NCBI GenBank assembly: GCA_019055375.1
Contig: JAHQIW010002266.1
Span: 62,001-126,000, forward strand
DNA from: Parelaphostrongylus tenuis
Taxonomy: Eukaryota; Nematoda; Chromadorea; Rhabditida; Metastrongylidae
Direction: 5' to 3'
DNA length: 64,000 nt
Positions 33,990 to 46,231 of this stretch are shown one piece after another. The notes beneath the pieces are model-generated. The model made no database searches. It saw only the letters and a program-made list of their open reading frames with translations, and had not been told where the DNA came from. The translations under genes were made by a program, and so were the position numbers. How positions within the stretch are numbered: the first letter of the stretch is position 1; every line of letters starts with the position of its first letter.

Positions 33990-34290
33990 AGATAGCGCGA
34001 CAAAACTTCCGTTTCGTTCATCAAGAATACAGCATTCAAACAATTTAAAAGGTTGCAACCAACCGATGGTAGATTCGCATACGAAAATTAACGTGTAAGC
34101 AGCAATGTTGGGATCTAGCGCGGCACGGGACGTGGTCGCATGGCGAGCACGGCGAACTACTATCATACTGCGGCAGTTTGCTAGAGAAATATATAATTTA
34201 TCGTCACTAAAGAAAATTTCATCATCAGGAAGTGGTCAAATGTGGTAGAAGAAAGTTCAGTAAAGCAATTTGTAAGAGGGAACCTTGCCG
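33990..34290. repeat. Dispersed repeat, partner at 36030-36210
   Basis: Shares GCGGCACGGGACGTGGTCGC (partner GCGGCACATGACGTAGTCAC), then AAG-ATGATGATAGAAGA-like and GAGTTCACTAAAGC-like words followed by ATTTGTAA in both copies, same orientation. A related CACGCGGCGCAGCCACATGA is at 63497. Confidence 0.5.
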
Positions 34291-35716
34291 ATAAATGAAG
34301 AACTTTTCAAATTTCCAAACAAAACTACCACTTGAACTTTTACTAGGTTATATCAACTCATTGTACTCATTCTCCTCCCTTATTTTCAGTTTATAAGTTG
34401 CTAAAGAGACCTCAATACTTATTTAGGTAGTTAGAAAGTAGAACATGCAATACAGTGTTAGGACCAGTTCAGCCTTGAAGCCTTTCCAATAGAGTCATTG
34501 GTAATTAAATGAATTATGGTATTATGTAAAAGCCAATATAAAGATAATCCAGTTGCTGAAATTCTAAACTGAATTATACCGATTTCAAGACGGACTCTTT
34601 GTATAACGTGTTTTGAGAGAGATAGAACCACGAAAGGTTAGCTCTATTAGTCAGATGAAATGAGAGAAATGTTATTTAAATATAATTCACATGTTAGTCT
34701 AATCTGAAAAATGCAGCCGACATTGGTAGAGTGATAGAGATAGAATATGGAGAACTTAAGAATGGAGAAACAGAGACAAATTAGAGGAATAGAAGTAGAG
34801 AGAAAATTGTTAGGTTAGAACATGTGATGCAACAAATCAACCAAAAGTGCATATAACCACACCTTGAGGGTGCGGGCTAGAAAATTATATGCCACTGAGT
34901 TGATGTTCCTTTCGTCTTATTGTAATTTCATGAGCATTTCCTGAATCTTCTTAAGGAGGAATTCAAGCTTCCTATTTTTTCGCTGCCTCTATGATGTGTA
35001 ACTACCAAATTCAACAGAAAGGCGACAATAACAAAAGATGGATCTGCAGTGCCGGGCCAGCAATTGACTTCCGACCTGGCTCCACAAGGAATGGTCGTCA
35101 TTGATGCAGTGTCGAGAAGTTCATGCGGTATTTCAAGCATACGAATGATATCAGATACTACGACAAAGCTTTGTTAGATAAAGATACAAGCTCGGTTCCA
35201 CAGCAACCTGTAACCGTCACCTCAAAGAATGCAAGACTTTGGTGATTAGGTTTTTGTGGAACTGTCAGAAAAAACTTCAAAATCCATCGACCTTTAAGAG
35301 AAAAAGAAAAAAAATGAAAAAAAATTTCTGAAAGTACCGGAAAAAAATGTGAGGACACACTTCATTTGCAATGTCTGCTGCCACATGATCACCAAAAAGC
35401 CCGGAGCTCAATCGTTCTTTGAAATAAATTAATCACTCGTTAATAGGTAAACGGTGGAATATCTTTAAGGAGGAAAAGGCTGATCAAGGAGATTTAATGA
35501 TATTTTCGAAAGTACGGACATTGGTAGTAGCTTGGCAATTTTCGTTATAGGACCTCCATAACTTCCGTTGTAATGTTCCTCTCTACAAGTGCGGTGGTAA
35601 AAGCAGAAAAGACACGTCTGTATGTAACTAGGTCGCTTCACAAAGTTTGGCACTAAAGATAAACACCAAATTTATTAACCTCAAGTGATCAAAAATAGAA
35701 CATTATGGTATCTTTT
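34291..35716. other. Intergenic, nothing recognised
   Basis: The minus frame 34928-35140 has no family signature or clear splice partners. Confidence 0.4.
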
Positions 35717-36010
35717 AAATGCGAATTTTCTTGCGAACACTTTGGTTTACAACTTGCCTACATTTGTTTCAAAGGGAATTGTCGTGGAAACAAATTTAAT
35801 AGCTAGTGAAGCTAATGGAGAATCGCGTAGACAGCCCGATCGCAAGTGATCCTCCACACTGTTCTTCACCTTTGAACTTCGCGAACCACTTTCTAGCCAT
35901 CTTTTCTGCAACCGTATCATCGACCCATGCTCCATTAATGTTGTGGGCCGCTTCACTAAAATTCGTGCATGAGCAGCAAGTGGTGTTCCGAAAAAAGAAA
36001 AGCTCCATCT
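35717..36010. repeat. Palindrome of two facing mariner 5' ends (copy 3)
   Basis: The left part (plus) has TTTCTTGCGAACACTTTGGT and ACAACTTGCCTACATTTG, the mariner leader seen in the other copies. The right part (minus) encodes EAAHNINGAWVDDTVAEKMA then KWFAKFKGEEQ, the transposase N terminus. The two meet near 35820. It runs into the dispersed repeat at 36030. Confidence 0.65.
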
Positions 36011-36029
36011 TTAACACCTTGACCACCAC

Positions 36030-36210
36030 GTTGAAATCTGGTGCGGCACATGACGTAGTCACGCCACGAGCTATAAATAAAATGTGGAAATTTCTTCCGT
36101 AAAAATTCGACTTTCGACGTCTTTATAAGGATTTTTATCGCCAGCAAATCATAAATGATGATAGAAGAGAGTTCACTAAAGCTATTTGTAATAGGTACAA
36201 TGCCAATCCT
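36030..36210. repeat. Dispersed repeat, partner of 33990-34290
   Basis: Same words in the same order and orientation as the copy 2 kb upstream. Confidence 0.5.
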
Positions 36211-36862
36211 CCATCCCAAAATCCTGCACCACAGGGGAAAGGCTAGATATACACGAAAAGTGAGATTTTGAGCTCTCATTAAACATTTCTGAGTTGCCTT
36301 GTCCAAAATCATTCAATCAAATTTATCTTCTGATTTTTCTTCTTGACTGCTTCTCTTTCTTGATACCCTAAATGTATAATGATCAGAAAGTCAATCACTT
36401 TGCCAGTCTGTTCTTTGAAATAAAATTTATGATGAGACCTTTAGCTGTGGAACTAATTCATTTCATGAAATACCCCCAAAGTCATGATAGTGATTGAAAG
36501 TTAGAAACTGATTAAATATCTCTCAAAAATGATGCTGCACATTGCATGCGATGCCACTTTAATAGTTATGAAGAATTAACTAATAGAAACTCGTGGATTT
36601 GGAATCCTTTTGAATCACACAAAAACGTTATTCTATTGTTTATGGATACTATCTTTTTCGTATCCGCGTTTATTCTGTACTGTCAACACATTTATCGCGG
36701 AATATTTACACTGGGCATTGCTACCATTTGCACCCTTTACGTATTCCTTTCAGCGCCCTCAGGACGACTCCATGCGCCTGATCAGTTTCCCACTTCTCCT
36801 ACTAACTCCAATGTGACAGCCTCCAATTAGCTAGACGTCCAGCATCAAAACAGAGACTTCTT
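36211..36862. other. Intergenic, nothing firm
   Basis: The plus frame 36546-36830 contains two hydrophobic stretches but has no family signature and no splice context. Confidence 0.4.
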
Positions 36863-36922
36863 TAGATCCTTTCATTATTATTTTAGCCAACTTGTTTGTG
36901 GTCTGGTAAGGGCTCTTATACA

Positions 36923-36965
36923 GCCCGATACACGTGTTTCGTCTTAACAGACCCGTCAGTCGGGC
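36923..36965 (-). ncRNA. Hammerhead ribozyme motif, left arm (A9 to G)
   Basis: Minus strand: helix I GCCCGA/UCGGGC fully paired, helix II GUCU/AGAC with loop GUUA, GAA, helix III in ACACGUGU, A at the cleavage base. The core reads CUGACGG, so the last conserved A of the first core box is G. This is the only defect. Confidence 0.78.
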
Positions 36966-37124
36966 AGAACCCGTCGTCTTTTGATATCTTTCGATAAACA
37001 CTCTATGTTAGGTGAAAATTACGCTTGACGCAGAGTGTGGAACGTTCGTCTTCGATGACTCTCTGTTAGGGAGCGGAGCTCCCGAAAGAACTGACTTCAA
37101 AAATATCGAAAGGCGACGGGTTCT

Positions 37125-37167
37125 GCCCGACTGGCGAGTCTGTAGAGACGAAAGACGTGTATCGGGC
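37125..37167 (+). ncRNA. Hammerhead ribozyme motif, right arm (A6 to G)
   Basis: Plus strand: helix I GCCCGA/UCGGGC and helix II GUCU/AGAC (loop GUAG) are fully paired, with A at the cleavage base. The core reads CUGGCGA, and helix III has one G-G mismatch, so activity is doubtful. Confidence 0.78.
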
Positions 37168-37227
37168 TGTACATGAGCCCTTACAAGATCACAGACAAGT
37201 TGGCTTAAATAATAATGAAAGGATCTA

Positions 37228-39682
37228 TTGAAATTTGAGCGTGGCCTTAATAAAGCACTCGAAATAAAGAGACTTCTTTGCTGTCCAACGGCTTCCGATG
37301 GGTATCGTTTCTACCAATGGCGATTATTTCATACACTGCATACTTTGTTTTGGTTCTTCCGGCTAACAGGTTCGAGTATATCTGTGACGATGGGAGGGAC
37401 GATAGCGGGAAAACACGATTTCACCCTTAGGAGTTGTGCGACGGAAGTGGGAAGTCTGAGTTGGAAGTAAAGTCATTTTTGTAGCTTTCCTATAAACACA
37501 GATTCCTAGTACGTATTGGCGCACTTCCCTATACACAATAAGGGCTAGAAGTATGGCTCGCCCAAGAATGTACCTTTCGAATTGAAAGATGGGGATTTTT
37601 GGATCACGTGGGCATTCTCCATGCGAACAATACGCTTCTACAATCAACGATCTACCGTTTCAGGAGAATAATTTGCTCAAAAAGTAGAATTTAACAGTAT
37701 AACAGTCAAAAAGCCAGCGCAAAGTTCAATCAATGAGCTATCTAGTCCAAAAGCAAAACGCAATTCTCCTTTCACTTATTACAGCGTAATAAAAAGGTTT
37801 TCTTAAATAAATCAAGTCTGGTACAAATCTCCAATTGTCAAGCTACTGATTGATGAGTAATACTCTAATGAAAAATACTCTTCTGAGTACAAAAGGAAAG
37901 AAAACACGAGTACATTTCAAAAAATGTAAGTGCAATTCGCACAATTCTTAATAAAACGTGGACGTTTTTCGGTCAACTAGGTGCTCCTTCTGCTTTAAAC
38001 AAGTTCTTAGAAATCTTTTTATGGCGGCAAGATTTCCGTGAAATCAAAATTCCTCATGGAATTGGGCAAAACGTTATCTTTCTTTTGGTTCCTAATAAGT
38101 ACCATGAAAGTCTCTTTACAAAATAAATGTAGGACGTCTCTTTACAAAATAAATGTGGATTCTTAGGCTATCAAATGACTACGAAAAAGTAGAAAAAAAA
38201 GAAACGAATGTTATATGATAGCTAGAAAAATGTTTCCTTTGACAACAATATGGTTTTCTCGTTGAAACATAGATGATTTTTCAACAGATGAGAGGTTCTC
38301 TTTACTACAACATTCTTCTTAGAAATATATTTTGTACTATTTCATTATAAAATCAAAATTTTCTCAGGATTAAATTTTGCGGTCTAACTTCGAAAATTCA
38401 CTGTGAAGTTGACGCAGTAACTCCTGAGCCAAGAAATAACTCTTTTTCTGGTTCTCTGTTCGTACTCTCAGAAACCATGCTTACTGCTAGAATCTCCAGT
38501 ACTCAAACTAACGAACGATTACTGATAATCTAGTGAAAAAGCTTTTTTTTCTGCAAAGTCGAAGAAAACAGGAGCATTTTTCGTATAATGCGATCGCCAC
38601 CACTCAATTCGTGTTGAAAGTGAAGTCTTTTAAGACTAGATGAATGCTCTTTCCCTAATGGTACGTTTATAGAAGCCCATCGCATAACAGTCTAATTTTT
38701 CCTAGCGAGAAAGTTTGATCAACATAGAGATTCTACTATATAACAAATCCGTTGTGTAATTAGTACAACTCACTTCGAGAGCAACACCTTTTTTTTCGTT
38801 AGAAGATGTAATATGAAAGTTCTTCAACATTTCAAGCCTATTTTGAGAATCGACAATTTTCAAGCTATCATTCGAGTACGAAAACATAGATCAAAAAGAA
38901 AGAAGCAAATGTTTTATAACAACTGGAATTAAGTTTCTTTTTTCTCCAAGAAGATGTGGCTCTTTTGTTGAAGCACGAAATGCTTTCGTGCTGATGAACG
39001 TCTTCCTTACTGAAAAACCCTTATAGGGTCTCGCCTGAGATAATTTATGATCCAGTTTTGATATGTGCCCTTAGAACCTCAAATCAACAAATAAATTCCT
39101 TCTCCATAGACGTGTGATGATGCGAACCCACCATCGGCCCACCTGCCGCGCGGCACACAACCTGTAGCAAAAGGGGTAGATGTGGTTGTCAATGGTTTTA
39201 ACAAATAGGTAAATTAGTCCTCTGATTTTTTCATTATTTAAGGGTGAATAGTCTTGGAGACGTAAAGCGGAAAGCCAACTGCAAATGCGGAGAGTCTCTG
39301 TCAAATGCATGGATTTTGATGAGCATTTGCTATTTTCGACTTCACACTCCAATTTGCGAAAAATAGCATTACCTTCTAGTGGAGTTGTTAGAGGTGCTCA
39401 GCAATTAGGACTGCGTCAAGGATTCGATCGCAGGCCTCATGCCAGCAAAACTTCTTAATCCGCGTGAGTAAACAGTTTCGTACAAGGTACTGTGTGGGAA
39501 TACAAAAACTAGTGTGATACACCGGCATGCACCTTTACGACGTTCGATGAAGTCGAATGCAAACTTAGCCATCTCATCGTTTATTAATTCGTCTGAATAC
39601 TACGACACAATGCTTTCTCTAAGCAACTGAACTGAAATGAGTATTCGGGATGCTAAATGATTAATTATTCGGTACTCATATA
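37228..39682. other. Intergenic, nothing recognised
   Basis: AT-rich sequence. A 25-base word (CTCTTTACAAAATAAATGTAG and flanks) is tandemly repeated at 38112-38160. Confidence 0.45.
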
Positions 39683-41075
39683 TTAGACGGCGACAAATGA
39701 AAAACCGATCGCATTTGCTAAATAGGAATCGTTCATAGGGAAGTTAGTGATTATTTGAAAGCCTAAAACTCTTGCTACAACTACACGTGGTCGGTTTTTC
39801 AAAACAACCTTTTATAATGCTGTAAAATCCAGGATAAAACTGTGTTTCACACTACCGCGTGTTTTTTTAGCTCGCTTATAATTCGCTGGACAAAACCCCT
39901 TCCTTAGAGTACTAGTACTCATTCGGCACCGCGGGCCTTGAAAAACTCAAAAATATATTTGCCTTTTGGAAAGGCTCTTTTGACAGCGCTGTAGGAGAAT
40001 GAAAACATTTGGGCTCGCCGGACACACCTCTTTCTTCAGACTATTAGTAATCATTCGATGGTGTAAGTATCAATGATTTCAACGTTGTGCTTATTTTCTG
40101 GAAATACCGTTCAGTAGGGAAGATAAGATCGAGTTAGACATTTTCGACGAGTTCGTCTGCCGGCCAATTCACGGGACAAGGAGCGCAGGGAGTGGAGGGC
40201 AATCACGTCCGACATGCTGTTATTCAATTGGAATTTTTTCTCCGGTTTGGATTAAACTCCAGATAAAAAAAATTGTCTCACATGCTACGAGAGTCCTTCA
40301 ATATGTTGCTTTTCGTGCTTCCAGAGAATTACACACGAGGTAAAAATGAAGGCGAACGGCGGATGTGAAGCATAATTTCATTTTGGATTTTACTGCAGCA
40401 AAGGCAGTTCAGTGGTAACATTGAGTTGTTCAAGTTGTCTAGGCCACGCGGGACTTTTATTAGCTGCTTCTATGCCGAGCTCCTTATCTTAGACTATCGT
40501 TTATCTTTATAATAACAGTACAACGATAACAATGGGCTATATAGGGCGGTTACAATTAGCGTAGACAACAGAAGAGCTAGTCGAAGAAGAAGGAAATCGA
40601 AGTGCAGGAAAGTCGAAGTGGAAGCCTGGGAATCAACCTTTGACCATTTACATACATTTCACCAAAGGGCGGGTTTAAAATTAGAGTAAAACAAAGGCAA
40701 AGCTAAGGTTGGAGAGTCCAGAATAAGATTAGAGACTTCACAATTAGGTCACGTGAAAAGCTCAAATGCTTACTGTAAACATGATCTAAAGTGCATCGAA
40801 AGCTCAACCGTCTTTTGACGCATTTGCATGGACTTACGAAATTTGACTATACGGATTAAGTGTACCAGTATAAATCAGTAATTTACACTTGAGAAAGGGT
40901 GGACAACATTCGGTATATTATGGGGAATGTTGTCTACCTTTACAGCGTTATTAAAGAGTCTTTTCAAAAACCGAGAACGTGGGGATGTAGCCAGAAATCT
41001 TTGGATGATTACTAACATTCCTATGAAAAGCTCTTGTCCAACGAGTGAGATCGGTTTTTATTTGTCGCCGTCTAA
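39683..41075. mobile_element. GACGGC TIR element, best-preserved copy
   Basis: A 1393-bp element with about 80-bp inverted ends: TTAGACGGCGACAAAT, AAAACCGATC and GTTAGTGATTATTTGAAA on the left, mirrored by ATCATTC-like, AGATCGGTTTTTATTTG and TCGCCGTCTAA on the right. It has no transposase frame, so it is non-autonomous. Degenerate relatives lie at 4885, 7550, 14700, 15361 and 16816. A target-site duplication could not be settled. Confidence 0.75.
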
Positions 41076-41279
41076 CATATTAGCACCAATTCATCAATAG
41101 TAGCTGTCAAGAAGGCATGAGACAAATACGAATAACTGAAGAACAGTGGGCATAGCAGTTTGGAAAGAGCGGTAAACGGTTTTCACCGAAGTAGTACCTT
41201 GTAAAAAAAAGGCTCAAACGGGCGTCAGCTTTTTAGCTGTGTTACCTTTCAAATCTGGTATTGTCTTGTGGAAATGTAG

Positions 41280-41698
41280 CTACTTCTTAGAATAGTTCTT
41301 GTACTTATTAATGACATCCTTCAGAGCTTGTTGACGTGAAAGGAATCTTTTTTCATCCAAACTATCAACTCCCGAATATAATAAACGAAATTTGGAAATG
41401 CCTAGCTTCCCAACTTCCCAAGATTGGCCAAATAGTAGCAACTTTGTCAAAGTAGAGTCATCTATCATATTTCACAGAAACTTGAGAGCATTTAAATTGA
41501 AATATTCTCAAGTTCTATAAGGCGGTCCGTAACCGATTGTGTGAACGTCTCAGCGAAATGAAGAATCATATAGTTTGTCGTATTAATAGAGACGGCGATT
41601 GCTTGAGATCTGTTACGATGTCCGTAATCTCTAATTGGGTATGCAGGGACGAAGACGACGAAAACGGCATGCCATTCTGCGTCCGTATAATGGAGCAT
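41280..41698 (-). other. Two adjacent open frames, possible gene fragment
   Basis: Minus frames 41492-41698 (68 codons) and 41280-41468 (62 codons) have balanced, non-repetitive composition, for example YTDAEWHAVFVVFVPAYPIR and LSRQQALKDVINKYKN. They follow each other on the same strand but are in different frames and no good intron joins them. I do not recognise the family. They could be a decayed gene or chance. Confidence 0.2.
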
Positions 41699-41699
41699 C

Positions 41700-44600
41700 T
41701 AGTTAAAAATTAAAAACCAAACAAAGCATCCGAGTATGTACGCATAGAGAACAAATAAGTGAAAAGATTTTGATTTAGAATCCAGTGCCCTCGTACACAA
41801 ATTAAAATATTTGCGAAACTCTTAAACTCTTTGGATAAATGACAAAGGTCCAAAAAATAACTTTTAGAGGGTTGTCTCGTGATCATGCGTGACCTCGGGT
41901 AATACCTCAAGCTAATTTTTCGCAACGTGAGCCAGTCACATTCTTACTCCGTGCAAAATGCTGTGCGGCTTGTTTTCAACGAATAATTTTGCGCAAGAAA
42001 CGGTGATAATTTCAAAAAGAAACTGTTGGCTGTGCGAACCAGAATTTGCTTATCATATTTGTTTTTGTTGAAGTTACGAAAGTTGGAGTTGGATGGTAAG
42101 CCAGCTTGGCCAAAATCATGCACTGAAGAGGGCGACGTAGTTGAAATGTTAGCCATCATTTTATTGTACTTCAGTGTATTCAATAAATTCTGCTATCAAT
42201 AACCACGGATCTGCTCATGAGAAGAAACTTTTTTTTATCTATGCCGAGATTATTATGTAGTGTTTCTTTAGATTACTTTGTACTAGAAGAATCCAAATTA
42301 TTTGTAAAAGATCGACTTCTAATCGTGTCTTGACATCTGATGACATACATATGGCATTTTCAGATGTGGCCAAATACGATAGAAGACGTAGGAACAGCAA
42401 AAATGAGGTATTACTGTTATTAATAACCCATAGGATTATACTAAAACAAGCGAGAGAGACCAGTCACACTGTTGCTGGTCAAAGTGTTCATATTAGTATT
42501 GAGGGGATGATCAGTAACCAGTTTTTGAGCGCTGAACTAATTTCTTTGAATCGCACGTTTATTTTTCAATTATTATATCGGAAAAAGTGGCTAAAGAGGT
42601 GTGAATTAGTGGTTCTAAGTGACCAATTTGAAAGACCGCATGTGTGAAAGATCATGGATCCCGTATCGAATGCATTAATGAGAGAATGAGCAACTGAGTA
42701 CTTCTCTCTCTCTCTCTTTTTCTCTCTCTTTCTCCCTCTCTACTCTGTCTAATAAACTTTTCAATAAGAACTCAACATAATAGTTCGTGACGAAGCAGTT
42801 TCAGCCATTTAACACTCACACTACCAAATTACCTCTATGGAGGTCATGAGATGCGGGAATGATTGGCACATTCACTTTTGTCGCATTATATCTCAGTGCA
42901 TAGTGAATTTCATTAATTTAATCCAAGAACAATGCTATCTAAAATTTTTTCCTACATGGAAGTATTTCTTCAGCTTTGTCACCATAAAACTGCGATCCTC
43001 TGGATACCACGAAATATATCCCTACCTCCGTTGTTTTAATTTTCATATTTCGAATATGTAGGCAGAGGAACAAACAAAATTTCGTCCAGCAGGATGAGAT
43101 TGCGTTTTCGTAGTATTTCATCTATTTTTACAACTGCTACTCTTTTCTTTGGTGTTTCGTAGATTGAAATTTCGCTTCCAATCAAATTTTGTTTGTAGTT
43201 GCTTGAAGATAATCTTAATCTCAAAAATTTCTAGCATAGAAAACATACTGTATGAAGATCACATATAATGTTAGTACAGTAAAGTCTCTTCTTCAATGAA
43301 ATTGTAAAGTTCTAAACTTTTAAATACTCTAGCAATCGAGAAATCTTCATCAATCACCGAACGACCAAGTTTTTCGGAAAAGTTTAGTAATAACTGTTAG
43401 TGCAAGAGTCTACAATGGAGAAGGTCGGTTGGAAGCGCGCAAGCTTGTGTGTAAGTCATCTAATGAAGGTTTATCTAAATGAAAGGGCAATAAAAGGACA
43501 GTTCAGAAAACATGCCGAGGTTTCGGTCTTTCGAATTGTTGCAAACGTTAGAGCTCCAGCAATTTCCTTTTGTCCATAATTATACCTCGCTTTTGCAATT
43601 TTTCTCACACCAACTATAACTGCTTTATTAATTACTAAAATAAACGAAAGTCCAGTTTTCCCTTCAACGCAGTTGAAGAGCTTCAATGTAATTGTATTTC
43701 GTCATTTTGAGCCACTGGAGTAGTAGGAGAAGTCTTGTGAGTGTTCACAAAATCATCACTCCATTGAGACTTCCTTCGTGGTGAAGCAGACGGTACTGTG
43801 AAAGTGTTTAAGGAAACCATTTCACTTTCCTTGTATTGAGTGCCACTAAATATTTGAGCACCAATAAGAGATGAAAATGGCAGTTACACACCATCATTAC
43901 AAAAAACTAACTCTGCCTTCCACTCGTTACAGCCGTCGAATTGACAGCAACAGAACGTCTCGTAAGCCGATTGCCAGTGACATCCAGTCATCTAAAGAAC
44001 TATGCTAGGAATGAATTATTGGTAGTATTTGTCTCAAACGGCTTTACGCCACCCTGATTTGTCGGAGTTCAGGAGCAAAAATCTGCTAGTAATTTCAAAT
44101 TACATAAGAAAATTTACAGATTTTGTTCGAGAAGATACCCTGTTCTTTCTGAGGGTATCATCAATCTTGCAAACGATTCATGCGATCTTTGTCCGTCGTT
44201 GCGACCAAATTAGTTAATTGTGATAGGTTACAATACACATATATTGTGAAAAGCATACCGGGCATTTCTCTTCCATGTTGTGTTCGTCAGAAAATGAACT
44301 GCATTCACGACGAATTAGGTTATTCTTCTTATCAATCTTTTGAATACAGTAGTTTGAGATTGGACTGCAGGACTAGAAATGAATTATGAAGATAAGGAAA
44401 AAACTCAAAGGTAGACTATTATGTCTTCAGAACTACTCTGTTTGCTGATCAAGAACACGATAAATTGATAGTTTTTGTCATTTGAAACGTTTATGCAATA
44501 TTTTCAACATTCAACGATTTCTTCGGATAGTGAGGAGTAGAGGTGAGGGTTTTGTTTCTCATTGTTGAACTTCTGCCGAAATGTTTCGGATCTTCTCTCA

Positions 44601-45305
44601 CCAGATGTATAGTTATTCTTTAGAAGTAAACTTACTACGCTAAAAAAATCCTTCTGGAGATGAGATATAGGTCATTCAAAGCAATTTTAACGAAACCACG
44701 GTTGACGGCACGCTGTCTATACGTTTTTATTCTGGATGAATGGAAAGGATAACGTATCATTGCGAGATTGGTGAAACGTTGAAGCTAGAGTCAAAAAATG
44801 TCTCTTGACCCAAACAGCAAAAATGAAGTTGTACTACTTCAGTGTCAAATCTCTTGCTTTATCATCTATGCAGAGCTTTTTATAGAACAATACAAGAAGA
44901 GATTGGGATCGACATCGGGGTGCTGCGTACTTATTAACGAAAGATTTACTGTGAAAAGAGACCTGAGCACTATCTTAACATAGGGGTGAAGGATGGATAA
45001 ATATTTAGTAGTTATCATGCAAGCTAACCTTGTGGGAAAAGGGTACAGATTTCGCTACACCCATTACGATAATAATATATGGCTCACAGAATCGTTCTTA
45101 TAAAGTTCCTCAAGCTCTTTAAAATCTCTTTTTCACTTTTGTAGTCGAAGGATAAAACGACAATTCATGAAATCAAGTCAATTTGTTTGATTACTGATCA
45201 ATAAATAAACAGTGATCTTAATGCGTAACTAGCCATGGGACTGGTTGACTAATCGGAAATCATTCTATTTGACAGCCTATTGCAGTGTCATGATGTTGCA
45301 ATAAG
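41700..45305. other. Intergenic, nothing recognised
   Basis: Contains a short CT microsatellite at 42703-42741. No exon chain, RNA gene or element could be supported. The 105-codon plus frame at 42330 has no family signature. Confidence 0.45.
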
Positions 45306-45594
45306 CCCAATGATGCAGAGTGGCGTGCAAAAACATTTGCCTCAGCCGCATTCGAACCCACATCTTCCTCTTTCCGGGAGCTTATGCTAAACCGTTGCAC
45401 CACCGACGTTCACCTGCCCGCCACACCACAGAGGATTGGCTGTTGACAGATAACGCGTTGTAGCGTAGAAAGAGTAGAGTGCAAAACGAGCGTCGGTGGT
45501 GCAACGGTTTAGCATTTGCTCCCAGAAAGAGTAAGATCTGGGTTCGAATCACGGCTGACGCAAACGTTCTTGCACACCACTCTACATCACTGGG
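45306..45594. repeat. tRNA-like foldback repeat, best copy
   Basis: The inverted arms are each about 105 bp, with ends CCCAATGATGCAGAGTGG on the left and its diverged complement ending CATCACTGGG on the right. Each arm holds a tRNA-like body. The right one (45490-45561, plus) folds as a 72-nt cloverleaf: acceptor GCGTCGG/CTGACGC, D stem GTGC/GCAT, anticodon stem TGCTC/GAGTA, T arm CTGGG-TTCGAAT-CACGG with one mismatch. The loop CCAGAAA has C at position 33, so it is not a normal tRNA. Confidence 0.75.
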
Positions 45595-45757
45595 TTGACT
45601 GGTTGACTACTGAAGAGTCAAAGTTTTGATTACTGGTATATTAGAAGGAATAAATTTGATGCCATATGTGAGACTCATGGAAAAAGCTTTGTGAAGTTTA
45701 TTTGGTTTTGTGTCAAAAAGAATTGCAGATGTAAATTATTTTGGAAAGTTTAACAAC

Positions 45758-45865
45758 CTTTTCTTCTGTCCTAGTGTTATTAGTTAGTCCTTGAAGAGTT
45801 CCCTCGTAGCATCTCAATGAGAGACCGGTGGCAGCAAAAGCCATTATCACAAATATGCTCCACAT
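45758..45865 (-). CDS. Candidate first exon of a small secreted protein
   Basis: From ATG at 45865 the 36-codon exon encodes a signal peptide (MWSIFVIMAFAATGLSL), then RCYEGTLQGLTNNTRTEEK with one Cys and an Asn-Asn-Thr sequon, ending AAAG before GTTGTT at phase 0. A start followed by 'LRCYxG' is typical of nematode Ly6/three-finger-like secreted or GPI-anchored proteins. CTTCAG directly precedes the start and could be a spliced-leader acceptor. No second exon was found before the foldback repeat at 45594, so the assignment is tentative. Confidence 0.4.
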
Positions 45866-46231
45866 TCTGAAGTGTTTGAAGCTCCAAGTATTATAAGTTT
45901 CATGATTCCATAGGGAACAGAAGGAGCAGAAAGTAATGCACAAGATATTCTACTTGTGAATCTACTGCATAAAGTTTGAAAACAAACGACTCGATCTACT
46001 GCATATCAGTACTACGGAAAATTGCGACATACGTAGAATAGAAAAGGTAACATCGCTTTTTTGAAATTTATGGGAGACGCCATAATTTGGACTTCAATAG
46101 TTGTGACACTAACTCCAGATGATTTTTAAGGCTAATGTCTAAGTATGATTTTGCTATCGATTGCTTTTTTACAGACCCGCTCAAAATGATTTAATCTGAT
46201 AAGGATATGACATATTTGAGCCATAGGTCTA

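Larger units (their letters stand above)
36863..37227. mobile_element. Palindromic hammerhead foldback element, family 1 copy 2
   Basis: Outer inverted ends TAGATCCTTTCATTATTATT on the left and its near-exact complement ending GGATCTA on the right, continuing through CAACTTG and GGTAAGGGCTC. Total 365 bp, no coding sequence. Same family as 8890-9312 with a different centre. Confidence 0.85.

Noticed and set aside
36546..36830. Two-helix membrane protein frame
   Set aside because: No family motif, no splice context, and two overlapping frames are equally open.
42095..42170. CTGAAGA...GTTGAAATG as a hammerhead
   Set aside because: No helix II or helix I pairing could be drawn.
45490..45561. 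A functional tRNA gene
   Set aside because: The cloverleaf folds but the anticodon loop lacks U33, the T stem has a mismatch, and the body is one arm of a repeated foldback.
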